A stretch of DNA of 64,000 nt, from contig NZ_STGI01000010.1 of NCBI RefSeq assembly GCF_004804275.1, forward strand, positions 124,001-188,000, given 5' to 3'. Numbering within the stretch: position 1 is the first letter of the stretch; each line of letters begins with the position of its first letter. The stretch is from Herbaspirillum sp. ST 5-3 (GTDB lineage: Bacteria > Pseudomonadota > Gammaproteobacteria > Burkholderiales > Burkholderiaceae_D). Below are positions 36,377 through 44,641 of the stretch, piece by piece. Under the pieces are notes generated by a model. The model saw only the letters and a list, made by a program, of their open reading frames with translations. It searched no databases and was not told the origin of the DNA. A program made the position numbers and the translations under genes.

Positions 36377-39232
36377 TCATCCGCCTTGAGTGGTGGACGC
36401 TGCATCGAACAAGGCAAGTTGTGTCTGATTGAATCGCGAGTATTCCTGCTGCCACGCTGAAGGTTGTTGAGCCGGCATCACCTGCACCGCGGTCACCTTG
36501 TATTCCGGACAACTGGTGGCCCAGTCGGCGTTGTCAGTGGTGACCACATTGGCGCCGCATTCGGGGAAATGGAAGGTGGTGTACACCACCCCAGGCTGCA
36601 TCCGTTCGGATACCCGTGCTCGCAGTACCGTTTGCCCAGCACGACTCTGAACGCTGACCCAATCATGGTTCGTGATGCCACGATCCTCTGCATCATGCGG
36701 ATGAATTTCGAGGAGATCTTCCGCATACCAGCGCACGTTCTCGGTGCGACGTGTCTGTGCGCCGACGTTGTACTGGGTGAGGGTGCGTCCGGTGGTAAGG
36801 ATTAACGGATACTTGCGCGTGACTTTTTCATCGGTGGCCACGTACTTCGTTATCATGAAACGCCCCTTGCCGCGTACGAACTGCCCCACGTGCATGAACG
36901 GCGTGCCTTCCGGCGCCTCGTCGTTGCAGGGCCACTGGAGGCTGCCCAGGCGATCCAACTTGTCGTAGCTGACACCGCTGAAGGTCGGCGTCAGACTGGC
37001 GATTTCATCCATGACTTCGGAAGGATGGCTATAGTGCATGTCATAGCCGAGACGTCTGGCGAGCTGGATTGTCACTTCCCAGTCGGCATAGCCCGCCTTG
37101 GGAGGCATCACTTTGCGGACCCGAGAAATGCGACGTTCAGAGTTGGTGAAGGTGCCGTCCTTTTCCAGAAAAGAGGAGCCCGGCAGCAAGACATGCGCAT
37201 ACTTGGCCGTTTCGTTAAGGAAGATATCCTGCACGACGATGCATTCCATCGATTGCAGTGCAGCCGCGACATGCTTAGTGTTGGGGTCCGACTGCACGAT
37301 ATCCTCACCCTGGCAATAGAGGCCCTTGAAGCTGCCATCCAGCGCCGCGTCAAACATGTTGTTGATGCGCAGGCCTGGTTCCGGCTGGATGGATACGCCC
37401 CAGGCCGCTTCAAATTCCGCGCGGACCGTGGTGTCCGACACATGACGATAGCCCGGAAGCTCATGCGGGAAGGAACCCATATCGCAGGAACCCTGCACGT
37501 TGTTCTGGCCGCGCAAAGGATTGACGCCGACACCTTCACGGCCGACATTGCCTGTGGCCATCGCGAGATTCGCAATTCCCATTACCGCCGTGGAGCCCTG
37601 CGCATGTTCGGTCACGCCGAGACCATAGTAAATCGTCGCATTGCCGCCGGTCGCATACAAGCGGGCGGTATCGCGCATCAGGGATGCCGGAACACCGGTC
37701 ACTGCTTCCATCGCCTCCGGCGAGTTCTCCGGCAGCGATACGAAGTCCTTCCACTGGCTGAACGACTTTCCCTCGCAACGTTCGACGATGAACGCTTCAT
37801 TCAGCAAACCTTCGGTCACGATCACATGCGCCATCGCGCTGATGATCGCGACGTTGGTGCCGGGTTTCAACTGCAAATGATATTCGGCCTTGACGTGCGG
37901 TGATTTCACCAGGTCGATGCGACGCGGGTCGATCACGATCAACTTGGCGCCCTGACGCAGACGTTTTTTCAGACGCGACCCGAAGACCGGATGGCCGTCA
38001 GTGGGATTGGCGCCAATCACCATGATCACATCCGATTGCTCGATCGACTTGAAGGGTTGTGTGCCGGCTGATTCGCCCAGCGTCTGTTTCAGGCCGTAGC
38101 CCGTGGGCGAATGGCAGACGCGGGCGCAGGTATCGACATTGTTGTTGCTGAAGGCGGCGCGTACCAGTTTCTGCACCAGGTAACCTTCTTCGTTCGTGCA
38201 ACGGGAGGACACGATGCCACCGATTGAATCTGTGCCATATTTTGCCTGGATGCGCTTGAATTCCGACGCGGCGTAATCGAGCGCGTCTTCCCATGACACT
38301 TCGCGCCACGGATCGGTGATTTTCTTGCGGATCATCGGTGTGGTGACACGGTCCTTGTGTGTCGCGTAACCCCATGCGAATCGACCTTTCACACAGGCAT
38401 GTCCCTCGTTCGCCTTGCCGTCTCTGGTCGGCACCATGCGAACCACTTCAGTACCTTTCATCTCCGCAGTGAGCGAGCAGCCGACGCCGCAGTAGGCGCA
38501 AGTGGTGACTGTCTTGTGTTCCGGCTGGCCCAGCCAGATCACAGACTTTTCCTGCAAGGTCGAAGTCGGGCAGGCTTCGACACAGGCGCCGCAGGACACG
38601 CATTCGGATTCCATGAACGGTTGGTCCTGGCCGGGCGATACGCGTGAGTCGAAGCCACGGCCAGAGATCGTCAGCGCAAGCGTGCCTTGGATTTCGTCAC
38701 AGGCGCGTACGCAGCGGTTGCAGACGATGCACTTGGCCGGATCGAAGGAAAAATACGGGTTCGATTCATCCTTTTTGCTGTCAAAATGATTCGCACCACC
38801 TTGGCCATAACGTACTTCGCGCAGACCCACCACGCCGGCCATGTCCTGCAGTTCGCAGTTGCCGTTGGCGGGGCAGGTGAGGCAGTCGAGCGGATGATCA
38901 GAAACGTACAATTCCATCACGCCCTTGCGCAGGGCTTGCAGCGTGCCTGATTGGGTCCGTACTTTCATGCCGGGTTCAACCGGTGTCGTACAGGATGCCG
39001 GATACCCCTTGTATCCTGCGATCTCAACCAGACACAGGCGGCAAGAACCGAAAGGTTCGAGCGTGTCTGTTGCGCAAAGTTTGGGGATGCCGATGCCGCT
39101 TTCGGCAGCAGCGCGCATTACAGAGGTTCCTGCCGGAACGGTGACCTGCACGCCGTCAATCTCCAGCGTGACTTGCTTGAGCGCTCCGCGCCGAGGTGTG
39201 CCGTGATCCCTGGTGACGATGGTCTCGATCAT
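36377..39232 (-). CDS. fdsA: NAD-dependent formate dehydrogenase alpha subunit
   Basis: A 951-residue molybdenum (or tungsten) catalytic subunit that oxidises formate to CO2. The N-terminus has a [2Fe-2S] ferredoxin domain (Cys in GIPKLCATDTLEPFGSCRLC), then a His/Cys-ligated cluster (CLTCPANGNCELQ) and two 4Fe-4S motifs (CIVCNRCVRACDE, CVSCGACVEACPT). A further cluster (CAYCGVGCSL) and the metal-ligating Cys near residue 373 in ARVCHSPTGYG follow. The C-terminal bis-MGD domain is complete. It overlaps fdsB by 4 bp. The usual fdsC and fdsD genes are not found downstream. Confidence 0.95.
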   Translation of the reverse strand: MIETIVTRDHGTPRRGALKQVTLEIDGVQVTVPAGTSVMRAAAESGIGIPKLCATDTLEPFGSCRLCLVEIAGYKGYPASCTTPVEPGMKVRTQSGTLQALRKGVMELYVSDHPLDCLTCPANGNCELQDMAGVVGLREVRYGQGGANHFDSKKDESNPYFSFDPAKCIVCNRCVRACDEIQGTLALTISGRGFDSRVSPGQDQPFMESECVSCGACVEACPTSTLQEKSVIWLGQPEHKTVTTCAYCGVGCSLTAEMKGTEVVRMVPTRDGKANEGHACVKGRFAWGYATHKDRVTTPMIRKKITDPWREVSWEDALDYAASEFKRIQAKYGTDSIGGIVSSRCTNEEGYLVQKLVRAAFSNNNVDTCARVCHSPTGYGLKQTLGESAGTQPFKSIEQSDVIMVIGANPTDGHPVFGSRLKKRLRQGAKLIVIDPRRIDLVKSPHVKAEYHLQLKPGTNVAIISAMAHVIVTEGLLNEAFIVERCEGKSFSQWKDFVSLPENSPEAMEAVTGVPASLMRDTARLYATGGNATIYYGLGVTEHAQGSTAVMGIANLAMATGNVGREGVGVNPLRGQNNVQGSCDMGSFPHELPGYRHVSDTTVRAEFEAAWGVSIQPEPGLRINNMFDAALDGSFKGLYCQGEDIVQSDPNTKHVAAALQSMECIVVQDIFLNETAKYAHVLLPGSSFLEKDGTFTNSERRISRVRKVMPPKAGYADWEVTIQLARRLGYDMHYSHPSEVMDEIASLTPTFSGVSYDKLDRLGSLQWPCNDEAPEGTPFMHVGQFVRGKGRFMITKYVATDEKVTRKYPLILTTGRTLTQYNVGAQTRRTENVRWYAEDLLEIHPHDAEDRGITNHDWVSVQSRAGQTVLRARVSERMQPGVVYTTFHFPECGANVVTTDNADWATSCPEYKVTAVQVMPAQQPSAWQQEYSRFNQTQLALFDAASTTQGG

Positions 39233-40776
39233 CGGGACCTCCCTTGCCTGAAATCCTGGGGAAAATTGTCAAGTGCGGACAGCACGGGGTAGGGTGTCAT
39301 TCCTCCCATCGCGCAAAGCGAGCCATGCAGCATGGTGTCGCACAGGTCGCGCAGAATTGCAGTTTGCCCAGCGCGGTCCTTATTCGCGATGATCCTGTCG
39401 ATGACTTCGACACCGCGTGTCGATCCGATGCGGCAAGGCGTGCATTTTCCGCAGGATTCGACGGCGCAGAAATGCATCGCGTAGCGCGCGAGCTTCGCCA
39501 TGTTCGCGCTATCGTCGTGGACGACGATGCCGCCATGCCCCAGCACCGCGCCGATGGCAGCAAACGCTTCATAATCGAGTGGCGTATGCCATTGCGACGA
39601 GGGGAGGTACGCGCCCAACGGTCCGCCGACCTGCACTGCCTTGATGGGCCTGCCGGATGCGGACCCGCCGCCGTAATCGCTGAGTATGTCGCTTAAAGTA
39701 ATACCAAATGCCTTTTCGATCAGCCCTCCACGCTTGATGTTGCCAGCCAGCTGGATTGGCAGCGTGCCGCGCGAGCGTCCCATTCCGAAATCACGATAGT
39801 AGGCGGCGCCTTTATCGAGAATCAGAGGCACCGTCGCCAGAGACAGGACGTTGTTGACCACAGTGGGTTTTCCGAACAATCCTGCGAGCGCTGGCAGCGG
39901 CGGTTTCGCGCGCACTACGCCGCGCTTGCCTTCCAAACTTTCCAACAAGGCTGTTTCCTCGCCACAGATGTAGGCACCGGCACCTTTTCTGACTTCAAGA
40001 TCGAAGGCAATGCCTGACCCCAGAACGCTTGTGCCAAGGAAGCCTCGTTTGTATGCGGCGGCGATGGCGGCGTTGAGCGTCGCAATGGCATGCGGATATT
40101 CACTTCGCACGTAGATATAGCCCTTCGATGCGCCGACCGCAATGGCGGCGATTGTCATGCCCTCGATTAGCACGAAAGGATCGCCCTCCATGATCATGCG
40201 ATCAGCAAAGGTGCCAGAATCGCCCTCATCCGCATTGCAAACTACGTACTTCTGCAATGCCTGCGCGTCGCGCACAGTCTTCCATTTGATGCCAGTAGGA
40301 AAGGCTGCGCCGCCGCGTCCGCGTAGACCGGAATCGATGGCCGCCTGCACGATAGCATCCGTATCCAGAGTCAGCGCCTTGCGCAATCCGCGATAGCCGC
40401 CGTGCACTTCATAATCGGACAGAGATAGCGGATCGATGATGCCGACACGCGCAAAGGTCAGGCGCTCCTGTTTTTTCAAATAGGGAATTTCTTCCGTAGG
40501 TCCGAGGGAGCGCGGATGGCCGCAATTCCCATATTGGAAATTCGCATCGAAAAGCGCGGTCACATCATCCGCGCCGACCGGGCCGTATGCAACGCGCCCG
40601 GTAGCCGTCTGCACTTCGACCAGCGGCTCCAACCAGAACAGCCCACGCGAGCCGTTGCGCACGACCCGAATGTCGATGACACGTCGCGATGCCTCCTTTG
40701 CAATGGCAGCGGCGACGTCATCCGCACCAAGTGCGATGGCGGTCGAATCGCGCGGAACGAAAATTGTGATGGTCAC
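39229..40776 (-). CDS. fdsB: NAD-dependent formate dehydrogenase beta subunit
   Basis: A 515-residue NuoF-like subunit that binds FMN and NADH and passes electrons from FdsA to NAD+. The glycine-rich SGLRGRGGAAFPTGIKW is the NADH/FMN site, and ESCGKCTPCRIG carries the 4Fe-4S cysteines. The N-terminal ~110 residues are thioredoxin-like. A GTG start at 40776 with GGAG upstream was chosen; a longer frame exists but overlaps fdsG. Fds enzymes are soluble and reversible. Confidence 0.95.
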   Translation of the reverse strand: MTITIFVPRDSTAIALGADDVAAAIAKEASRRVIDIRVVRNGSRGLFWLEPLVEVQTATGRVAYGPVGADDVTALFDANFQYGNCGHPRSLGPTEEIPYLKKQERLTFARVGIIDPLSLSDYEVHGGYRGLRKALTLDTDAIVQAAIDSGLRGRGGAAFPTGIKWKTVRDAQALQKYVVCNADEGDSGTFADRMIMEGDPFVLIEGMTIAAIAVGASKGYIYVRSEYPHAIATLNAAIAAAYKRGFLGTSVLGSGIAFDLEVRKGAGAYICGEETALLESLEGKRGVVRAKPPLPALAGLFGKPTVVNNVLSLATVPLILDKGAAYYRDFGMGRSRGTLPIQLAGNIKRGGLIEKAFGITLSDILSDYGGGSASGRPIKAVQVGGPLGAYLPSSQWHTPLDYEAFAAIGAVLGHGGIVVHDDSANMAKLARYAMHFCAVESCGKCTPCRIGSTRGVEVIDRIIANKDRAGQTAILRDLCDTMLHGSLCAMGGMTPYPVLSALDNFPQDFRQGRSR

Positions 40777-41225
40777 GTCGACTCCTTGAGATTGTTGATC
40801 AGCTTGTCCAACCTGTCGCACGTCATATGTGCATATGGCGTGTTGTCGATCATGACCGATGGTGGCACTGCACAATGGCCGAGGCAGTAAACCTGTTCGA
40901 CCGCAATATCTTTGTTTGTACCTTTCTCTGCGCGGGCCAGCAAACGGTCGCTACCCATACTCTGGCATGCCTCCGCGCAGCAGACGCGGACGACGTGTTT
41001 CGCAGAAGGTGCAGTGCAGAAGTCGTGATAAAAGCTGATCACGCCATGCACTTCGGCGCGCGACAGATTGAACGCTTCGGCGAGCATGATCACTGCATCG
41101 GAAGGAATATAGCTAAGCTCATCCTGGATCGCATGCAAAGCCGGAAGGAGATGACCTGGGGTAGAGGTATGGGCCTCAATAACGGCGCGGACTGTGCGGT
41201 TGATATCGATGTCGTCATGACGCAT
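40773..41225 (-). CDS. fdsG: NAD-dependent formate dehydrogenase gamma subunit
   Basis: A 150-residue NuoE-like subunit with one [2Fe-2S] cluster in a thioredoxin fold. The cysteines are in VCCAEACQSMG and YCLGHCAVPPS. Start ATG at 41225 (MRHDDIDINRTVRAVIEAHT). First gene of fdsGBA, divergent from a ModE-like regulator. Confidence 0.94.
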   Translation of the reverse strand: MRHDDIDINRTVRAVIEAHTSTPGHLLPALHAIQDELSYIPSDAVIMLAEAFNLSRAEVHGVISFYHDFCTAPSAKHVVRVCCAEACQSMGSDRLLARAEKGTNKDIAVEQVYCLGHCAVPPSVMIDNTPYAHMTCDRLDKLINNLKEST

Positions 41226-41274
41226 GATCGTGGAATGTCGTCCTTGGTTGAGCTGCGAAATATGAAGCAAAATG

Positions 41275-41291
41275 CATATATGTTGTATATG
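41275..41291. promoter_or_regulatory. Inverted repeat in the fdsG/regulator intergenic region
   Basis: CATATA-N5-TATATG in the 132 bp between the divergent fdsG and ModE-like gene. It resembles the TATATA-spaced half sites bound by ModE in E. coli, so it is a candidate operator for the adjacent regulator. Inference only. Confidence 0.45.
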
Positions 41292-41357
41292 ATTTTTGTA
41301 TACTACGAGGCTAACATGCGGAGAATTGCTACTCAATATGATACGAATTACATAAAT

Positions 41358-42419
41358 ATGAAGATCGAAATCCGACCAGTCTGGATGCTCAAGAAAGCCG
41401 ATGGTGTGGCCATCGCGTTGCCCGCGCTCTTGCAGCTGCTGTCCGAAATTCGCGACGAGGGCAGCATCAGCAATGCCGCGCGGACCATCGGCCTGTCGTA
41501 TCGCCATGCGTGGGGACTGCTAAAGGAATTCGAAGCGCAATTCGGCACACCATTGGTGCAGAAGGTGCGCGGCAAAGGGACGGCGATTTCGCCGCTGGCT
41601 GAGAAGCTGATCTGGGCCGACAAGCGTATCGCGGCACGCCTGTCGCCATCGCTCGATAGCCTCGCATCCGAACTGGAGCGCGAGCTGGAAGCCCTGATCA
41701 CCAACCATGCGCCGGCATTGCGGATTACCGCATCACACGGATTCGCGGTCGATGCCTTGATCAAGCAGCTTGCCGGCAGGGAGGTTTCGGTCGACCTGAA
41801 ATACCGCAGTAGCACCGAAGCGGTCGCAGCACTGGCGCGGTCGGAATGTGATCTGGCCGGATTTCATCTGCCGCTCGGCGAATTCAAACAGGCGGCTGCC
41901 AATCCATATCTGAAATGGCTCGATGCGAAACAGCACGCGCTCATTCACCTCGCCTACCGCACGCAGGGCTTATTTGTCGCCAAAGGCAACCCGAAGAAGG
42001 TCCATGCAATCGCGGACTTGGCGCGCAGAGATCTGCGTTTCGTTAATCGGCAGGCGGGCTCTGGCACGCGAGCGCTGCTCGAACTACTGCTGGGTAAGTA
42101 TGGCGTGAGTCCTGGAGAGATCGATGGTTATGAAAGCGCCGAACTGACGCACGCCGCAGTGGCTGCCTATGTAGCAAGTGGCATGGCCGACGTCGGCTTC
42201 GGTGTCGAGGCCGCCGCACGCCATTTCGGTTTGGACTTCCTTCCGGTTGCACGCGAGCGGTATTTCTTTGCCTGCAACCGAAACAGTCTCGAGCAGCCGC
42301 TGCTGGCTGAAGCATTAAAGGTCATATGTAGTGCGCGTTTTCGCACAATTGTTAATGAACTCCCTGGCTATGACGGCAGGTTATCCGGGTCGATAGGCTC
42401 ACTCGGCGACGTCGCATGA
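41358..42419 (+). CDS. ModE-like HTH regulator with periplasmic-binding-protein-like domain
   Basis: A 353-residue regulator. The N-terminal winged helix is ModE/LysR-like (SISNAARTIGLSYRHAWGLL, about residues 35-54). The C-terminal half is a PBP-like ligand domain (TASHGFAVDALIKQLAG onward; GSGTRALLELLLGKYG near 236-251). Such proteins sense molybdate or an anion and are often found divergent from molybdoenzymes. ATG at 41358 was chosen; an in-frame ATG at 41316 would add 14 residues. Its likely target is fdsGBA. Confidence 0.82.
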   Translation: MKIEIRPVWMLKKADGVAIALPALLQLLSEIRDEGSISNAARTIGLSYRHAWGLLKEFEAQFGTPLVQKVRGKGTAISPLAEKLIWADKRIAARLSPSLDSLASELERELEALITNHAPALRITASHGFAVDALIKQLAGREVSVDLKYRSSTEAVAALARSECDLAGFHLPLGEFKQAAANPYLKWLDAKQHALIHLAYRTQGLFVAKGNPKKVHAIADLARRDLRFVNRQAGSGTRALLELLLGKYGVSPGEIDGYESAELTHAAVAAYVASGMADVGFGVEAAARHFGLDFLPVARERYFFACNRNSLEQPLLAEALKVICSARFRTIVNELPGYDGRLSGSIGSLGDVA

Positions 42420-42662
42420 TTTGAGTGTCTCAGTGGTTTCCGGGGCTTTTTGTGGCTGGTCTACGGGGCGGAAACTACGCGCAGAATCTGCAAGGTGCCT
42501 CGGAGCGACCGCCTACTTTTCTCGCCTCTCTGCCCGCCTCAAAGCGCCATCACGTCTATTCGTCAATTTATTGAACTCCCGACTTATGTGTGATTGCCCC
42601 GGCCGTTTCGATGGCCTTCGTGCGGAGGCAATGAGGCGCAGAAGAATCCATTTGAAACGAGG

Positions 42663-42678
42663 CTGCATACGAATGCAG
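42663..42678. promoter_or_regulatory. LacI-type operator O1 (upstream copy, unit A)
   Basis: Perfect palindrome CTGCATAC|GAATGCAG in its 6-bp arms with a central CpG, the hallmark of LacI/GalR-family operators. Its centre lies 123 bp upstream of O2. Confidence 0.75.
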
Positions 42679-42757
42679 CTGGAATTAATTAGTTTCGCTC
42701 TTCAACTAAAGCTTCTCGCATAAGCTTGTAAATCGAAAAACAACGTCGAAAAAATGG

Positions 42758-42786
42758 TTGACACAAAAAAACTCGAGGAGCAGAAT
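42758..42786 (+). promoter_or_regulatory. Predicted promoter of unit A
   Basis: TTGACA (42758-42763), 17-bp spacer, CAGAAT (42781-42786). The -10 is weak but its position and the overlap with operator O2 match the second promoter at 51011. Confidence 0.65.
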
Positions 42787-42802
42787 TGCATACGTCTGCA
42801 AT
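42785..42802. promoter_or_regulatory. LacI-type operator O2 (over the promoter, unit A)
   Basis: ATTGCATACGTCTGCAAT has perfect 6-bp arms ATTGCA/TGCAAT. It covers the -10 to +1 region, so binding should block transcription. Confidence 0.78.
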
Positions 42803-43024
42803 GAAATAAAAACGCCGCAGCCGAATGAAATTTCAGTTGATTTCAGACAAAAAATGCAAATACATCGCCACGAAGCAAGCGAGAGCCTGAGCCACGCGTT
42901 CCGTGGCCTTTTCCAACAAGGGCGACCATGTGGGGTTCACTCTCAGCGAGGGTGCGATCACAACGCTAGCTGTATGTGAACTTCTTCGTTCCGCGCAACC
43001 AATCTCAACATTCTGATTCAGCAC

Positions 43025-43909
43025 ATGGCCTTCGAAAATTTGAAAATTATCGGCGAACGTATCAATCCGGGATTTAAGAGCAGCAAGCTCTTATTCGATA
43101 GCGAGAATGTCGCCGGAATTCAAGCTCTCGCTGCCGAGCAGGTGCGAAACGGCGCCAGCTACATCAACATCAATATCGGCGACAAAGCCGTCACCAGGCC
43201 AGAGTTCATGACTGAGGTGATCAAGGCTGTGCAGCAGGTCGTATCGGTGCCGCTGTCTTTTGATTTTCCAAATGCCGACGTGCAGGCGCGCTGCTTGAAG
43301 GCGTACGACCGAGAGAAAGCAGTCGGGCAGCTTCCGATCGTTAACTCGATATCGGAATTGCGATGGGAAATGCTGGATCTGTTGAAGATTGCTCCATGTC
43401 GCTTTGTATTGATGGCATCCGAGCGCGAACAGAATGGCAAAAGAATTGCGAACAAGACAGCACAAGAAGTGCATGAAACGGCAAGGCGTATGGCCCGAAA
43501 AATTCTAGACACTAACGCCGGCCTTACTATTGATGATTTGTTCGTCGATGTTTCTGTCGGGCCGATCGGTGCTGATATGGAAGGCTTGACTCGCATGGCC
43601 GTCGACGCCATCCGCGCCATCGGAAGCGACAAGGAGTTGAAGGGAGTTCACATGTCAGTAGGTCTGTCGAACATTAGCATCATGCTCCCGACGAAAGCTA
43701 TCGATGGAAGTCCTCTTAAGTCGCAAATTGAGTCGGCATTCCTTACGTTGACGACGCCATTTGGTCTAGATACCGTGCTTGGGACACCGGGGAGGGACTA
43801 TGAGCGTCTACCAGACGACAACCTGGTGATGCGTGGTGTTTGCGAGTCGCTTGAGCTGGACGGAATCGATGCAATTCTGCGAATTCAACAGCTTTACCGC
43901 GGTGATTGA
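43025..43909 (+). CDS. Methyltetrahydrofolate:corrinoid methyltransferase (MeTr family)
   Basis: A 294-residue pterin-binding TIM barrel of the MeTr/AcsE-MtgA-CmuB group. It starts with the conserved IGERINPGFKSSKLLF and continues GASYININIGDKAV. DLFVDVSVGPIGAD and GVHMSVGLSNISIMLP are further pterin-barrel segments. The enzyme moves a methyl group between a methyl-Co(III) corrinoid protein and tetrahydrofolate. It is too short to be methionine synthase and sits 56 bp ahead of a corrinoid protein gene. Direction (to THF) is inferred from the FolD gene downstream and the nearby formate dehydrogenase. Confidence 0.88.
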   Translation: MAFENLKIIGERINPGFKSSKLLFDSENVAGIQALAAEQVRNGASYININIGDKAVTRPEFMTEVIKAVQQVVSVPLSFDFPNADVQARCLKAYDREKAVGQLPIVNSISELRWEMLDLLKIAPCRFVLMASEREQNGKRIANKTAQEVHETARRMARKILDTNAGLTIDDLFVDVSVGPIGADMEGLTRMAVDAIRAIGSDKELKGVHMSVGLSNISIMLPTKAIDGSPLKSQIESAFLTLTTPFGLDTVLGTPGRDYERLPDDNLVMRGVCESLELDGIDAILRIQQLYRGD

Positions 43910-43931
43910 GGATCAATGCTGCGGGGCTGTC

Positions 43932-44641
43932 CTGGCAAGCTGAATATCTGCGAAAGGAAGAGGACGTGATTGATAGAGATGCGCTGTTCAACGCGATCTG
44001 TAAGGGTGATCGCAAGACGGTGATTGCGATTGTCCAGGGTGCGGTTGACGCGGACGGGGACGTGGTCTCGCTTCTGAACGAAGTGATGATTCCGGCCATG
44101 CGCGAAGTAGGCGAGCGCTTTTCGCGCAATGACATTTTCGTGCCGGAGATGCTGGTGGCAGCGCGCGCCATGCAGGGTGGAATCGACATCATTGAGCCGA
44201 TCCTTGCGAATGCGGGCTACGAACCGATCGCCAAAGTGTGCATCGGGTCAGTCAAGGGCGACCTGCATGATATCGGGAAGAACCTGGTGGTGATGATGCT
44301 TAAAGGGGCTGGTTTCGAAGTCGAGGACCTGGGTGTTGACGTCGAAGTGGAGCAGTTCGATGACGCGGTACAGCGCGGCGCACGAGTGGTATGCCTGAGT
44401 GCATTGCTGACGACGACCAAAGACGAAATGCGAACGGTGATCGAACATTTCCGCGCCCGTGAAGACGTGAAGGTTGTGGTGGGCGGGGCGGTGATCACGC
44501 AGGACTATGCCGATGAGATTGGTGCGGCGGGATTCGGGCGGGATGCCACCGACGCCGTACGCGCCGTGAAAGATTGTATTGGCATCGCCGCCTAACGTGG
44601 CCTGCCGTCAACAGCGCTGATACTGCGAGGCCATAGCCATG
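43932..44641 (+). repeat. 710-bp direct repeat, copy 1
   Basis: Identical to 51208-51917 except for three single-base differences that I could see (44433 a/c, 44544 t/c, 44616 g/a). It contains the RBS and whole corrinoid protein gene and ends exactly at the ATG of the activator gene. Confidence 0.95.
43966..44595 (+). CDS. Corrinoid protein, copy 1
   Basis: A 209-residue methyl-carrier protein with an N-terminal helical cap (B12-binding 2, about residues 1-85) and a Rossmann-type cobalamin domain. The base-off/His-on signature is complete: GDLHDIGKNLV with axial His101, then CLSAL (Ser145/Leu147) and VVVGGAV (Gly173-Gly174). A GTG start after AGGAAGAGG is shared with copy 2; an earlier in-frame TTG at 43906 is outside the duplicated block and is not used. 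It shuttles methyl groups between the UroD-family and MeTr enzymes. Confidence 0.92.
   Translation: MIDRDALFNAICKGDRKTVIAIVQGAVDADGDVVSLLNEVMIPAMREVGERFSRNDIFVPEMLVAARAMQGGIDIIEPILANAGYEPIAKVCIGSVKGDLHDIGKNLVVMMLKGAGFEVEDLGVDVEVEQFDDAVQRGARVVCLSALLTTTKDEMRTVIEHFRAREDVKVVVGGAVITQDYADEIGAAGFGRDATDAVRAVKDCIGIAA

Larger units (their letters stand above)
42420..43024. other. Regulatory region of the methyl-transfer unit A
   Basis: 605 bp without a gene. It holds two LacI-type operators (42663-42678 and 42785-42802), a promoter (42758-42786) and a leader of about 220 nt with a stem (gccacg ... cgtggc near 42890-42910). I looked for a cobalamin riboswitch box in the leader and found none. Confidence 0.7.

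Noticed and set aside
42803-43024. Possible cobalamin riboswitch ahead of the MeTr gene
   Set aside because: No B12 box or conserved aptamer core could be read, unlike the two clear cases at 58780 and 62702.
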